Notes: generated by a model not told the origin, from the letters alone. A DNA stretch of 64,000 bases from Planktotalea arctica (GCF_002105285.1 NZ_MUHR01000005.1:1-64000); one strand, 5' to 3'; counted from the first letter of the stretch, positions 8,385 through 18,501 are shown. Program-made: numbers and translations.

Positions 8385-9406
8385 CCACACGAGACAGCAA
8401 AATCGATCGCTTTCTTCACGAAACGAACTGGCAAGGCGCAACGCGCGCGCCCTTGGCCGGGGATGCGTCGATGCGCAAATATCTTCGCATCGGCGCAGGC
8501 ACAGATGGGCGCATCGCCGTGCTCATGGATGCAGACCCCACCCTTGGAAACGATGTGCGCCCCTTCCTGCGCATCACCGACTATTTGCGCAGTATAGATC
8601 TCAGCGCACCAGAGATTTATGTTGCGGATGAAGATTCTGGCTTCCTACTGATCGAAGATCTTGGCGATACCCTTTACGCCCGCGTCGTTGAGGCGGATCA
8701 CACCCTTGAACACCCGCTCTACGAGGCAGCGGTGGACGCGCTTTTGCATCTGCACCGTACGCCGCCTCCACCGCTCGATCCCTATGACACAGCGTTTATG
8801 ACGCGCATGGCGGCGCTGTCGTTCGAATGGTATCAACGCGGCGCACATACTGCAATCGATACCCGCGCCAAAGCTCACTTTGAAACTGCATTTTTTACCT
8901 TGTTAGACACATATATCGACCCGCCCAGTGTGTTGATCCAGCGTGATTATCATGCGGAAAACCTGCTTTGGTTGCCCGAGCGATCCGGCGTAGCGCGGGT
9001 CGGTTTGCTTGACTATCAGGACGCACTTTTGGGACATCCTGCCTATGATCTCGTGTCCTTACTGAAGGATGCACGCCGCGATGTTTCTGTCGAGAGCGAA
9101 GAAGCGATGATCGCGTATTACATCGCGCGATCTGGCATGGATAAAGCCGCATTTCGCAGCGCCTATCACCTGCTCGGACTACAGCGGAACCTGCGCATTC
9201 TGGGTGTCTTCGCACGCCTGTCCATGCACTTCGGCAAGCCATCCTACGTCGATCTGATTCCGCGCGTTTGGGGCCTGATCCAACGTGATCTGGAGCATCC
9301 TGTTAATGCGCCTGTGGCTGATATGTTACGCCAATCGCTTCCCGCGCCGACACCTGAAATTCTACAAAGGCTCAAAGACAAATGCGCGATCGTCCCGACG
9401 CTATAA
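8381..9406 (+). CDS. amgK: Anomeric amino-sugar kinase, AmgK-like phosphotransferase
   Basis: A protein of 341 residues with the aminoglycoside phosphotransferase (APH) kinase fold. The catalytic loop is seen as QRDYHAENLLWL and the metal-binding Asp in GLLDYQDALLGHPAYDLVSLL. In Pseudomonas and Caulobacter, AmgK phosphorylates N-acetylmuramate and N-acetylglucosamine at the anomeric carbon, and MurU then makes UDP-MurNAc, bypassing de novo synthesis. The next gene is a matching nucleotidyltransferase overlapping by 25 bases, which makes the peptidoglycan-recycling assignment strong. The overlap with tsaE points to one transcript. Confidence 0.88.
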   Translation: MTTRDSKIDRFLHETNWQGATRAPLAGDASMRKYLRIGAGTDGRIAVLMDADPTLGNDVRPFLRITDYLRSIDLSAPEIYVADEDSGFLLIEDLGDTLYARVVEADHTLEHPLYEAAVDALLHLHRTPPPPLDPYDTAFMTRMAALSFEWYQRGAHTAIDTRAKAHFETAFFTLLDTYIDPPSVLIQRDYHAENLLWLPERSGVARVGLLDYQDALLGHPAYDLVSLLKDARRDVSVESEEAMIAYYIARSGMDKAAFRSAYHLLGLQRNLRILGVFARLSMHFGKPSYVDLIPRVWGLIQRDLEHPVNAPVADMLRQSLPAPTPEILQRLKDKCAIVPTL

Positions 9407-10077
9407 TGCTCTTCGCCGCTGGCTTCGGCACGCGCATGCGCCACCTCACGGCGGATCGCCCCAAGCCTTTGGTCAAGGTCGCTGGCCATACATTGCTCGA
9501 TCACGCGCTGGCGCAGACTGATGGAGTTGCGCTTACCCGCAAGGTCGTGAATAGCCACTATTTGCCAGACCAGATCAAAGCACATCTTGCCAATCGCCCA
9601 GACATCACGGTGATCCATGAGGGTGGTGAGATCCTTGAAACGGGTGGTGGACTCAAGAACGCGCTGCCAGTGCTCGAAAACAGTCCTGTGTTTACCATGA
9701 ACACCGATGCCGTATGGCAAGGGGAGAACCCGCTGCAGGCGCTGCTCGATGCTTGGGAACCAAACAAAATGGACGCGCTTTTGCTTTGCGTGCCCAAGGA
9801 AAATGCGATCGCTCACATGGGTACCGGAGACTTCACAATCACCGACGATGGCCGTCTGAATTATGGCCCCGGAGACATCTATTCGGGCGCTCAGATTGTC
9901 CAAACGGACCGCTTGCACGAAATTTCAGAAACCTCCTTTTCCCTCAAACAGCTTTGGGCAAAATTGTTGGATTCCAAGCGCATGTATGGCCTTCGCTACA
10001 CAGGAAAATGGTGCGATGTCGGCTCGCCCGAGGGCGTGGAACTGGCAGAAACGATGCTAAGGACTCCCGATGTTTGA
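9382..10077 (+). CDS. murU: N-acetylmuramate 1-phosphate uridylyltransferase, MurU-like
   Basis: A protein of 231 residues with a nucleotidyltransferase fold. The nucleotide-binding signature is AAGFGTRMRHLTADRPKPLVKVAG near the N-terminus; the metal-binding Asp is in FTMNTDAVWQG, and the conserved KWCDVGSPEG lies near the C-terminus. It would convert MurNAc 1-phosphate plus UTP to UDP-MurNAc. The first ATG is used because it keeps the typical PDAIMLFAAGFG start; a second ATG eight codons later overlaps the kinase stop codon (TAATG) and cannot be excluded. It overlaps addB by eight bases. Confidence 0.88.
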   Translation: MRDRPDAIMLFAAGFGTRMRHLTADRPKPLVKVAGHTLLDHALAQTDGVALTRKVVNSHYLPDQIKAHLANRPDITVIHEGGEILETGGGLKNALPVLENSPVFTMNTDAVWQGENPLQALLDAWEPNKMDALLLCVPKENAIAHMGTGDFTITDDGRLNYGPGDIYSGAQIVQTDRLHEISETSFSLKQLWAKLLDSKRMYGLRYTGKWCDVGSPEGVELAETMLRTPDV

Positions 10078-13012
10078 TCCGCAGAAAACCCCCCGCATCT
10101 TTGCCTTGGGGCTTGGTGTCGATTTCCCCAAAGCCTTGGTGGCAGGCCTGCGCGAAAAGATGCAAGGTCAGCCCCCCGAAGCTATGGCGCGCATCCAGCT
10201 TATCGTGAACACGGCCCGCATGCGCCGCCGTGTCAGCACACTGTTCATGGACGGCACCGCGCAGCTTTTGCCGCAAATCACACTGCTGAGCGATCTGGGC
10301 AAAGACCCCAAATTCAACGCGATCCCCCAAGCCGTTTCCCCCCTCGTGCGGCGGATCGAATTGATCTCTCTGGTGGACGCCTTGCTGCGCCAGAACCCTT
10401 CCCTGGCGGCCCGTAGTTCCTTGTTCGACCTCGCAGAATCGCTCGCGGCGTTGATGGATGAAATGCAGGGCGAGGGCGTCTCACTCGCTGATATTTCCAA
10501 CCTCGAAGTGACGGATGTATCCGGCCATTGGGCACGCGCGCAGAACTTTATCGGAATCGTCGGCCGCTTTCTTGATCAGTCGCAGGAAGCGCCGGATACA
10601 CAGGCCCGCGCACGCGCCGTTGCGCTGGCTCAGATTACGGAGTGGACGCACAATCCGCCAGAACATCCTGTCATCATCGCAGGCTCGACCGGATCGCGCG
10701 GCACCACCGCTTTGCTGATGCAGGCCGCTGCGAACCTACCCCAAGGTGCCGTCGTTTTGCCGGGCTTCGATCGGGATATGCCCGAAACTGTCTGGGACGA
10801 ATTGATCGCCCAAAGCCCCGCGCGAATGGCTGCGGAGGATCACCCGCAATATCGCTTTGCAAAAATGCTACAAGACCTCTCGATCCACCCCAAAAACGTT
10901 CCGAATTGGCACGAAACCGCCCCCGCCGATTCCGCCCGCAATAAGGCTGTCTCCCTCGCATTGCGCCCTGTTCCCGTCACTGATGGCTGGCTGCGTGATG
11001 GGCCTGACTTGGGAGATCTGCCCAGCGCGATGCAGGGCATCACTTTGCTAGAACCACAAACAGCCCGCGAAGAGGCACTCGCCATCGCGATGCGTTTGCG
11101 TATGGCCGCCGAGGAGGGAAAAACAGCCGCGTTGATCACCCCAGATCGCATGCTCACACGGCAAGTTACCGCCGCGCTTGATCGCTGGGATATCAAGCCG
11201 GACGACAGCGCAGGCATGCCTCTTCAACTCTCCCCGCCCGGACGCTTTCTGCGCCATGTTATTGAGCTGTTCACTCGCCCGCTCGATGCCGAGGCATTGC
11301 TGACATTGCTCAAGCACCCAATGACCCATTCTGGCAGCGAACGCGGCGCGCATTTGCTCCTGACCCGCGAATTGGAGCTCTCCATTCGCAAGAACGGCCC
11401 TGCTTTTCCGGATGCCGCAAGCCTTGGTAAGTGGGCGAAGGACAACAAACTCGCTGGCGCAGCAGAATGGACGGAATGGGTCGCGCAAATCTTCTGCGGC
11501 CACATGTGCGAGGGCACGCAAAACGCGGTGCATCTGGCAGAGCGGCACATCGATTTGGCCGAAAGAATTTCGCAAGGCCGTATCGGTAATGGGGCAGGCG
11601 AGCTTTGGAATGAGGGCGCAGGGCGCGAGGCGCTCAAACAATGGGAAGCGCTGCATCCTGCACTCGACGCCTTGCCTGATCTAAGTGCGCGTGATTACGC
11701 CGATCTACTGGGGGGAATCTTGTCGCGCGGCGAGGTGCGCAACCCCGATGTAGGCCATCCCAACGTACTGATCTGGGGCACTTTGGAGGCGCGCGTTCAA
11801 GGCGCCGATTTGTTGATCCTTGCAGGCCTGAACGAGGGTAGCTGGCCCGAAGCGCCAAGCCCCGATCCATGGTTGAACCGACGTATGCGCGCAGGTGCAG
11901 GATTGTTGTTGCCGGAGCGGCGCATCGGGCTGTCTGCCCATGATTTTGAGCAAGCAATTGCCGCGCCAGAGGTCTGGCTGACCCGCGCCCAGCGCTCGGA
12001 TGATGCGCAAACTGTGCCATCCCGTTGGCTCAATCGGTTAACCAATTTGATGGGTGGCTTGAAAGGACAGCATGGTCCCGAAGCAATCAAACAGATGCAA
12101 GCGCGCGGCAACGCATGGCTAGAGCGCGCACGCCAGCTTGAAGCGCCGATAGAAACGCCACCGGCGCCCCGCCCCTCACCGTGCCCGCCGCTCGAAGTGC
12201 GTCCAAACAAGCTCTCCGTGACAGAGATAAAGACCCTCGTGCGCGATCCTTATGCGATCTACGCCAAGCATGTTCTAGGGCTTAATCCGCTCGAAAGTCT
12301 TGTCAAAACCGCCGATGCGCGCTTGCGCGGAATAGCGGTGCATCAGGTCTTCGAAGATTTCGTGAAAAACTGGGATGACACGCGCACCGCTGGCGATCTA
12401 GTCGCCCTAGCAAGGCATATCTTTGCCAAAGATGTGGATTGGCCCTCTGCCCGCCTGATGTGGGCTGCGCGCATCGCGCGATTGGCGCAGGACTTCGTGT
12501 TTGAGGAGCAGCAAAGGCAGCAAAGCACCGTTTCTTCTCATCTCGAAGTGAAGGGTGAAAGCGTGCTGGCCGATCTTGGCTTCACCTTGACCGTGAAAGC
12601 AGATCGCATTGATCTGGATGCTCGCAGCGGCGCGCACTTATACGACTACAAGACGGGACAAATTCCGTCGAAATCGCAACAGATCGCCTTTGACATGCAG
12701 CTCTTGCTAGAAGCCGCCATGGCAGAGCGCGGCGATTTTGAGGGCCTTCATCCGCGCCACATCGAAGGGGCAACGTATCTGGGCGTCGGCGCAGGTCTTA
12801 AATCTATCGCTGCGCCTTTGGATGAGAAACCGACAGCGCAGGTCTGGAAAGAACTTTTCAAGCTGATTTCCGATTATCAAGAGCCTAAAAAGGGATATAC
12901 GGCTCGACGCGCCATGGAAAAATCCAAGTCATTCGGACGCTACGACCAGCTTTCGCGTTTTGGCGAGTGGGACGAAACCACCCGGCCCGATAATTCAGGA
13001 GTGACGCCATGA
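10070..13012 (+). CDS. addB: Double-strand break repair protein AddB
   Basis: A protein of 980 residues, typical of the alphaproteobacterial AddB. The N-terminal part is a helicase-like scaffold with a degenerate nucleotide-binding segment (IIAGSTGSRGTTALLM). The C-terminal third carries a RecB-type nuclease domain with SVTEIKTLVRDPYAIYAKHVLG and the catalytic KADRIDLDARSGAHLYDYKTGQ (Asp...Asp-x-Lys). With AddA it resects double-strand ends for RecA loading. A good AAGGA site precedes the ATG. The stop overlaps addA (ATGA), which fits the obligate complex. Confidence 0.95.
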   Translation: MFDPQKTPRIFALGLGVDFPKALVAGLREKMQGQPPEAMARIQLIVNTARMRRRVSTLFMDGTAQLLPQITLLSDLGKDPKFNAIPQAVSPLVRRIELISLVDALLRQNPSLAARSSLFDLAESLAALMDEMQGEGVSLADISNLEVTDVSGHWARAQNFIGIVGRFLDQSQEAPDTQARARAVALAQITEWTHNPPEHPVIIAGSTGSRGTTALLMQAAANLPQGAVVLPGFDRDMPETVWDELIAQSPARMAAEDHPQYRFAKMLQDLSIHPKNVPNWHETAPADSARNKAVSLALRPVPVTDGWLRDGPDLGDLPSAMQGITLLEPQTAREEALAIAMRLRMAAEEGKTAALITPDRMLTRQVTAALDRWDIKPDDSAGMPLQLSPPGRFLRHVIELFTRPLDAEALLTLLKHPMTHSGSERGAHLLLTRELELSIRKNGPAFPDAASLGKWAKDNKLAGAAEWTEWVAQIFCGHMCEGTQNAVHLAERHIDLAERISQGRIGNGAGELWNEGAGREALKQWEALHPALDALPDLSARDYADLLGGILSRGEVRNPDVGHPNVLIWGTLEARVQGADLLILAGLNEGSWPEAPSPDPWLNRRMRAGAGLLLPERRIGLSAHDFEQAIAAPEVWLTRAQRSDDAQTVPSRWLNRLTNLMGGLKGQHGPEAIKQMQARGNAWLERARQLEAPIETPPAPRPSPCPPLEVRPNKLSVTEIKTLVRDPYAIYAKHVLGLNPLESLVKTADARLRGIAVHQVFEDFVKNWDDTRTAGDLVALARHIFAKDVDWPSARLMWAARIARLAQDFVFEEQQRQQSTVSSHLEVKGESVLADLGFTLTVKADRIDLDARSGAHLYDYKTGQIPSKSQQIAFDMQLLLEAAMAERGDFEGLHPRHIEGATYLGVGAGLKSIAAPLDEKPTAQVWKELFKLISDYQEPKKGYTARRAMEKSKSFGRYDQLSRFGEWDETTRPDNSGVTP

Positions 13013-16000
13013 CCCCACAAAATGATGCCACGCAGGCGCAGGTTGATGCGGCGCGCCCCCATGTGTCCACCTGGCTTTCCGCCAATGCCGGCTCTGGCAA
13101 GACCCGCGTGTTGACGGACCGCGTCGCACGTCTGCTTTTGGCGCAGGTTCCGCCCGAACGCATCCTGTGCCTGACCTACACCAAGGCAGCGGCGGCAGAG
13201 ATGCAGAACCGTCTATTCAAGCGCCTTGGCGAATGGGCGATGCTGGGTGACGAGACGTTGCGTGCAGCCCTGCGTGATCTGGGCGAAGAAGGCAAAATCG
13301 ACCCCGAAGCGCTGCGCAAAGCGCGCACCTTGTTCGCCGCGGCGATCGAAGCACCGGGTGGTTTGAAAATCCAGACAATCCATTCGTTCTGCTCCACCGT
13401 TCTGCGCCGCTTTCCCCTCGAGGCGAACGTCAGTCCGCAGTTCGCCGAGATGGAAGAACGCGCCGCCGATCTACTGCGCGAAGAAATAATCGAGGAGATG
13501 GCCTCCGGCCCAGAGGCCCCTTTGATCGTCGATCTTGCGACAATCACCGGAGCTTATGATCTCACCGATCTAAGTGGTGAAATCGTCCGCCATCGCAGTG
13601 CTCTTTTGACGCCGCCAACGGATGACGCCGTCTATGCGGCCTTTGAACTTGACCCCAAAATGGACGACACCGTGATTGCCGCGTCGGTATTTTTAGGCGG
13701 CGAAGATGCCATTCTTGACGCGCTCGTTCCCGTGCTGAAAGGCTCCGGCGTTAACGATGTTAAGCTGGCGGCGAAGCTGGCAGACCTCACCAACCTTGAT
13801 GCGAAATCGCTCCCGAGCTTGGAGGCCGCATTCCTCACGCTTGACGGGCGCTCCAAGGCCGGGAAAATTCCCGCGAAAGCTGCGCAAAAGTCGTTCACCT
13901 CTCATCAAGACGCGCTGGATGCCTGGATCGAGCGGGTCGAGCGCGCGCGCACGGATCGGCTCAAACTGGCAGCAGTGCAAAAGACCCTCCATCTCAACCG
14001 TTTCGCTGCCACTTTCCTCAAGCGCTACGAGGCGAGCAAACAGGCGCGCGGCTGGCTTGATTTCGACGATCTGATCCTAAAGACCCGCGATCTTCTGGCC
14101 AATTCCGAGATGGCGCAATGGGTGCTCTACAAGCTCGACGGCGGCATCGACCACATTCTTGTGGACGAAGCCCAAGACACCAGTCCCGCGCAATGGGACG
14201 TAATTGAACGGCTGACCTCCGAAATAACCGCCGGGATCGGTGCGCGCGATGATGTGCCGCGCACGATCTTTGTGGTCGGTGACAAAAAGCAGTCGATCTA
14301 TTCGTTCCAAGGCGCTGATCCGCGTGAATTCGATCGTATGCGTAGCGAATTCGATACGCGCCTGCGGCCTACCAATTCACCGCTTGTCGATGCGGAATTG
14401 CATTACTCCTTCCGCTCCGCACAGTGCATTCTCGAACTTGTCGATCAAACGTTCCAGGGCCACGCCGCCGCCGGTTTCGCCAGTTCAAACCATCTCGCGT
14501 TTGAGGGCGGCCCGCCCGGGCGCGTCGATATCTGGCCCGCCATTCCCAAAGCAGAAAAGGACGACGGCGACGCAAATTGGTCCGATACGCTGGATAAGCT
14601 CGGCGAGAAGGATGAGACGGTTCTGATGGCGCGGCGCATCGCAGATGAAATCGCGCGCATGACCGGATTGGACGGAAGCGCGCCCGAACCGATCTATGAC
14701 GATGGCGCATTTCGCGCTGTTCGCCCGGGTGACGTTCTGATCCTCGTGCAGCGCCGCTCGGACCTGTTCGAAGAAATCATTCGCGCTTGCAAATCCGCCA
14801 ACCTGCCCATCGCAGGCGCAGATCGGCTCAAGGTGGGGGCGGAAATGGCCGTGCGCGATTTGCAGGCCTTGCTCAGCTTTCTCGCCACCCCCGAGGACGA
14901 TTACGCACTGGCGGTGGTCTTGAAATCACCGCTGGTCGGGTGGAGCGAAAAGCAGCTTTTCGATCTAGCGCATGATCGCGGATCACGCTTTCTCTGGCAG
15001 GCTCTGCGCAATCAAAAGGATCAGCATCCCGATGTGTTAACATTGCTCGAAGATTTGCGCACACAGGCCGATTTTCTGCGTCCCTATGATCTGATCGAAC
15101 GCGTGCTGACCCGCCACAACGGGCGTCGCCGCATCATTGGCCGCCTTGGGCGCGAAGCTGAAGATGGCATCGATGCGCTGCTCGCACAGGCGCTCTCGTT
15201 CGAACGTTCGCGCATCCCTTCATTGACAGGGTTTCTGACATGGATGGAAAGCGATGATTTGACGATCAAACGCCAGCTTTCTCAGGACCGCGATGAGATT
15301 CGCGTGATGACGGTGCATGGCTCCAAGGGTCTTGAAGCGCCGATCGTCATTTTGCCCGAAACACAGAAACGGCGAAATCCCTCTGGTGGCTCGCTTTTCA
15401 AGACAGAAGCGCTGGTGGGCTGGAGCGTACGCAATGACGATGCGCCAGATATCATTCGCGCCGCCAAAGCACAGCGCGATGAAAAGCAAGCGGAAGAGCG
15501 GATGCGCCTGCTTTATGTCGCCATGACGCGTGCGGAGAAATGGCTGATCCTCGGGGCGGCGGGCGATCTGGGCAAGTCCGATGACGAGAGCTGGTACAGC
15601 ATGGTCAGCGCTGCTGCGCGTGCACGCACGCATGTTGAACATGACTTTGGATTTGGTCTGGGCCTCAGGATCGAACCTATGCCTTGGGGCGTTTGCGAGG
15701 AAGTGGCATCCCTCGGACTGGCACAGGAAGCGCCTTTTTTGGAGCCGCTTTTTCGTGAAACCGTCGCCAATCCTGTTATTCTCGAACCCTTTATTACGCC
15801 CTCCGCCCTCGGAGGGGCGAAGGCCCTGCAGAGCGAGGGTGCCTTGGATGAAGAGGCCGCAAAACTGCGCGGCACCCGTATCCATCTTCTGCTCGAACAT
15901 TTCGCTGCAACCCCACAATCCGCTTGGAACGACACCGCCAAGGCTCTTCTCGCGGATGCGCCTGATTTGACAGACATGATTCGCGAAGCGCGCAGAACCG

Positions 16001-16386
16001 CGACCCAGCCCGATCTCTCGTTCATCTTCGCAAAAGGCACGCTTGCCGAAGTCCCCATCACTGCCAATCTGGCAGAGCTTGGCGGTAAAACGATCCACGG
16101 CATCGTAGATCGCCTGATCGTAAGCGAAAAAGATATTTGGGTGATCGACTTCAAATCCAACGCCGCAGTTCCACCCGATGCAGAGGCTTGCCCCGAGGGC
16201 CTCCTGCGCCAAATGGGGGCCTATCATGCCGCGTTGAAACAGATTTATCCACAGCGCAAAGTGCGCCCCGCAATCGTCTGGACCCGCGATGCCACGCTCA
16301 TGGAGTTGCCAGACCCTTTGCTGCACGCTGCGCTGGGCAGAGCAGGTGCATCTATGCGCCTTGACGCCCCCGTCCCCAATACCTAG
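13009..16386 (+). CDS. addA: Double-strand break repair helicase-nuclease AddA
   Basis: A protein of 1125 residues of the UvrD/RecB superfamily 1 helicases. Walker A is SANAGSGKTRVLTDRV at about residues 24-37; later motifs include CLTYTKAAAAEM, HILVDEAQDTSPAQW (motif II), FVVGDKKQSIYSFQGADP (motif III) and RVMTVHGSKGLEAPIVILPE near the C-terminal half. A RecB-type nuclease domain closes the protein with HGIVDRLIVSEKDIWVIDFKSNA. Together with AddB it processes broken DNA ends in the cytoplasm. Start and stop give a full-length family member. Confidence 0.97.
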   Translation: MTPQNDATQAQVDAARPHVSTWLSANAGSGKTRVLTDRVARLLLAQVPPERILCLTYTKAAAAEMQNRLFKRLGEWAMLGDETLRAALRDLGEEGKIDPEALRKARTLFAAAIEAPGGLKIQTIHSFCSTVLRRFPLEANVSPQFAEMEERAADLLREEIIEEMASGPEAPLIVDLATITGAYDLTDLSGEIVRHRSALLTPPTDDAVYAAFELDPKMDDTVIAASVFLGGEDAILDALVPVLKGSGVNDVKLAAKLADLTNLDAKSLPSLEAAFLTLDGRSKAGKIPAKAAQKSFTSHQDALDAWIERVERARTDRLKLAAVQKTLHLNRFAATFLKRYEASKQARGWLDFDDLILKTRDLLANSEMAQWVLYKLDGGIDHILVDEAQDTSPAQWDVIERLTSEITAGIGARDDVPRTIFVVGDKKQSIYSFQGADPREFDRMRSEFDTRLRPTNSPLVDAELHYSFRSAQCILELVDQTFQGHAAAGFASSNHLAFEGGPPGRVDIWPAIPKAEKDDGDANWSDTLDKLGEKDETVLMARRIADEIARMTGLDGSAPEPIYDDGAFRAVRPGDVLILVQRRSDLFEEIIRACKSANLPIAGADRLKVGAEMAVRDLQALLSFLATPEDDYALAVVLKSPLVGWSEKQLFDLAHDRGSRFLWQALRNQKDQHPDVLTLLEDLRTQADFLRPYDLIERVLTRHNGRRRIIGRLGREAEDGIDALLAQALSFERSRIPSLTGFLTWMESDDLTIKRQLSQDRDEIRVMTVHGSKGLEAPIVILPETQKRRNPSGGSLFKTEALVGWSVRNDDAPDIIRAAKAQRDEKQAEERMRLLYVAMTRAEKWLILGAAGDLGKSDDESWYSMVSAAARARTHVEHDFGFGLGLRIEPMPWGVCEEVASLGLAQEAPFLEPLFRETVANPVILEPFITPSALGGAKALQSEGALDEEAAKLRGTRIHLLLEHFAATPQSAWNDTAKALLADAPDLTDMIREARRTATQPDLSFIFAKGTLAEVPITANLAELGGKTIHGIVDRLIVSEKDIWVIDFKSNAAVPPDAEACPEGLLRQMGAYHAALKQIYPQRKVRPAIVWTRDATLMELPDPLLHAALGRAGASMRLDAPVPNT

Positions 16387-16431
16387 GTTTGGGCAGCAAG
16401 ATTTTCCGCGATATTCCCTAGGAGACGCACT

Positions 16432-16752
16432 ATGGCTACCGTTGCCGTCACAGACGCCACATTTGACGCTGAAGTCAAAAATTCCACCGTTCCTGTTGTT
16501 GTCGATTTCTGGGCAGAATGGTGCGGTCCCTGCAAGCAAATCGGACCAGCGCTTGAAGAGCTCTCCGCAGAATACGGCGATCAGGTCAAGATCGTTAAGG
16601 TTGATGTAGACAGCAACCCGAACTCCGCCGCCGCCATGGGCGTACGCGGTATTCCTGCGCTGTTCATTTTCAAGGACGGCGAAGTCGTATCCAACCGTGC
16701 AGGCGCCGCACCAAAAGCCGCTCTTCAAAGCTGGATCAACGACGCGATCTAA
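16432..16752 (+). CDS. trxA: Thioredoxin
   Basis: A protein of 106 residues, standard for TrxA. The active site is WCGPC with Cys31 and Cys34, followed by the buried charged positions of the fold and the cis-proline in [13 protein letters not shown]. It is the general cytoplasmic disulfide reductant. An AGGAG site precedes the ATG. The gene lies 45 bases after addA and is closed by a strong terminator, so it may be read from the addAB transcript as well as from its own promoter. Confidence 0.96.
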   Translation: MATVAVTDATFDAEVKNSTVPVVVDFWAEWCGPCKQIGPALEELSAEYGDQVKIVKVDVDSNPNSAAAMGVRGIPALFIFKDGEVVSNRAGAAPKAALQSWINDAI

Positions 16753-16773
16753 TTGCTTTCTTTCAAAAGCCAT

Positions 16774-16810
16774 AAAGGGGCGTGCCGATGGCGCGCCCTT
16801 TTGCTTTTTT
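16774..16810 (+). terminator. Rho-independent terminator after trxA
   Basis: A long stem of AAAGGG plus CGTGCC pairing with GGCGCG plus CCCTTT, with one bulged G and a GAT loop, followed by a T-rich tract. It closes the tsaE-to-trxA series and isolates it from hslV. Confidence 0.85.
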
Positions 16811-16820
16811 AGTACGCTTT

Positions 16821-16849
16821 CTTGCGCGTCGCCGCACGGCCCGCCATAT
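16821..16849 (+). promoter_or_regulatory. Candidate heat-shock (RpoH, sigma-32) promoter for hslV
   Basis: CTTGCG followed after 15 bases by CGCCATAT matches the sigma-32 pattern (CTTGAA, 13-17 bases, CCCCATNT) well. The predicted start of transcription lies about 20 bases before the hslV ribosome binding site. HslVU is a classical heat-shock operon, which supports the reading. Confidence 0.5.
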
Positions 16850-16876
16850 ACGAGTTAACGAACAAGGAGAGAGTCC

Positions 16877-17434
16877 ATGAGCAGCAATGAATTCCCCGGC
16901 TGGCACGGCACCACGATAATCGGCGTTCGCAAGGACGGCGAAGTGGTGATTGCGGGTGATGGTCAAGTTTCCCTTGGGCAAACTGTGATCAAAGGAACCG
17001 CGCGCAAAGTGCGCCGTCTCTCCCCTGGTGGGTATGATGTTGTCGTGGGTTTCGCGGGCTCCACCGCAGATGCATTTACCTTGCTTGAGCGCCTTGAAGC
17101 AAAACTGGAAGCGACCCCAGGACAATTGGCGCGCGCGTCCGTTGAATTGGCAAAGGACTGGCGCACAGACAAATACTTGCAAAAACTCGAAGCTATGTTG
17201 ATCGTCACAGACGGCACGGAGTTGCTCATTATCACAGGCGCAGGCGATGTGCTGGAACCCGAGCATGATGTTGCTGCCATCGGATCTGGTGGTAACTTCG
17301 CTCTCGCCGCTGCACGCGGCCTCATGGACGCTGATGGAACAGCCGAGCAAATTGCGCGCCGCGCTATGGCGATTGCGTCCGATATTTGCGTTTACACCAA
17401 CGGCAATCTCACTGTTGAAACGATCAAAGCATGA
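16877..17434 (+). CDS. hslV: ATP-dependent protease peptidase subunit HslV
   Basis: A protein of 185 residues, a proteasome-like threonine peptidase. The catalytic Thr is residue 12, in [13 protein letters not shown], so an eleven-residue leader ([11 protein letters not shown]) must be removed; E. coli HslV only loses its Met. A leader of this kind is common in alphaproteobacteria. The family motifs [15 protein letters not shown] and the [14 protein letters not shown] helix are present. It forms the central double ring that degrades proteins unfolded by HslU. It is preceded by AAGGAGAG and overlaps the membrane-protein gene by four bases. Confidence 0.96.
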   Translation: MSSNEFPGWHGTTIIGVRKDGEVVIAGDGQVSLGQTVIKGTARKVRRLSPGGYDVVVGFAGSTADAFTLLERLEAKLEATPGQLARASVELAKDWRTDKYLQKLEAMLIVTDGTELLIITGAGDVLEPEHDVAAIGSGGNFALAAARGLMDADGTAEQIARRAMAIASDICVYTNGNLTVETIKA

Positions 17435-18501
17435 GCCTTGATAAAGACGACATTCGCGCGGCCGTTGCCGGTAATATCCTGACAGAACCACAGGCGGCCT
17501 CTCTCATGGCGCTGGCCGAAAAGCGGCGCGGCACACGTGAAAACATGGATGGGCTTGATGAGCCGTTCGAGTTGTTCCGCGGTTTCAACGAGGTGTTCAT
17601 TGTGATCGGCCTTGTAATTCTCTACGCGGGCTGGATGGGCCTTACGGGGCTGAACATTTTCTTCTCCGAAGATGCGAACCTGAGCACGTTGATCTATGGC
17701 GTCATTTCCGTTGCCGTGACCTATTTCCTTGCGCGCTACTTCACGTTGAAACGTCGCATGGTCGCCCCCTCGATCATGCTGGTCGTGTTAATGTTGCTGA
17801 GCGGGCTGCAAATCGGTGCAAGTCTGGCGAACCTGCTAGCGCTTGAGAACGCATCAATGACAGGATTTTCCGCCGGCTTCGCCACACTCCTTTTAGCTGC
17901 TTTCTACGCCATGTTCCGCATCCCCGTGACCGTATTTTTCATCGCCCTTGGCGTGTTTATCGCCATTGGTGCGCTCTTCGTGAAAGGCGGCGCAGACGCC
18001 CCAGTCGTGAGTGATCTGTTCATGCTCACCAACGACGGCCCCTTCGCGATCATCACCATCATCTTGGGCCTCATCGGCCTGACAATCGCGCTACGCTTTG
18101 ATATGTCAGATCCACACCGCGTGACGCGTCGCGCCTCCGCTGGGTTCTGGCTGCATGTCATCGCAGCGCCCGCAATTGTGAACACTATCGCGCTGACACT
18201 GTTTGAAGCGGGCGGCGTAGCTGGTCAAATTGTCTTGCTCACTTTCCTCGCGGCCATGGCTATCTTTGCAATGATCATCGACCGGCGCAGCTTTCTGGTC
18301 GCTGGCATCGGCTATATTGTTGCAATCGCCATTGCATTTCTTGAAGGAAACGCGGCCATCGTCATTTTGATCCTCGGCCTAGGTCTCGTAGTCCTTGGTG
18401 CAAAATGGGAAGGCTTGCGCGCCCGCATAATGGATGCACTGCCAGCCTTTCCAGGCAAAAATAAACTTCCCCCATGGGGCCTGACGGAGACATCCTTATG
18501 A
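17431..18501 (+). CDS. Polytopic membrane protein between hslV and hslU, unknown function
   Basis: A protein of 356 residues. A short N-terminal helical region ([27 protein letters not shown]) looks like the cytosolic head of DUF2157-type membrane proteins. After it come about nine to eleven hydrophobic segments, evenly spaced from residue 50 to 335, with few charged loops. The C-terminus is short and basic. No transport, enzyme or peptidase motif is visible. It overlaps hslV and hslU by four bases at each end, so it is translated from the same transcript, and a link to proteolysis at the membrane or simple co-expression are both possible. Confidence 0.75.
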   Translation: MSLDKDDIRAAVAGNILTEPQAASLMALAEKRRGTRENMDGLDEPFELFRGFNEVFIVIGLVILYAGWMGLTGLNIFFSEDANLSTLIYGVISVAVTYFLARYFTLKRRMVAPSIMLVVLMLLSGLQIGASLANLLALENASMTGFSAGFATLLLAAFYAMFRIPVTVFFIALGVFIAIGALFVKGGADAPVVSDLFMLTNDGPFAIITIILGLIGLTIALRFDMSDPHRVTRRASAGFWLHVIAAPAIVNTIALTLFEAGGVAGQIVLLTFLAAMAIFAMIIDRRSFLVAGIGYIVAIAIAFLEGNAAIVILILGLGLVVLGAKWEGLRARIMDALPAFPGKNKLPPWGLTETSL

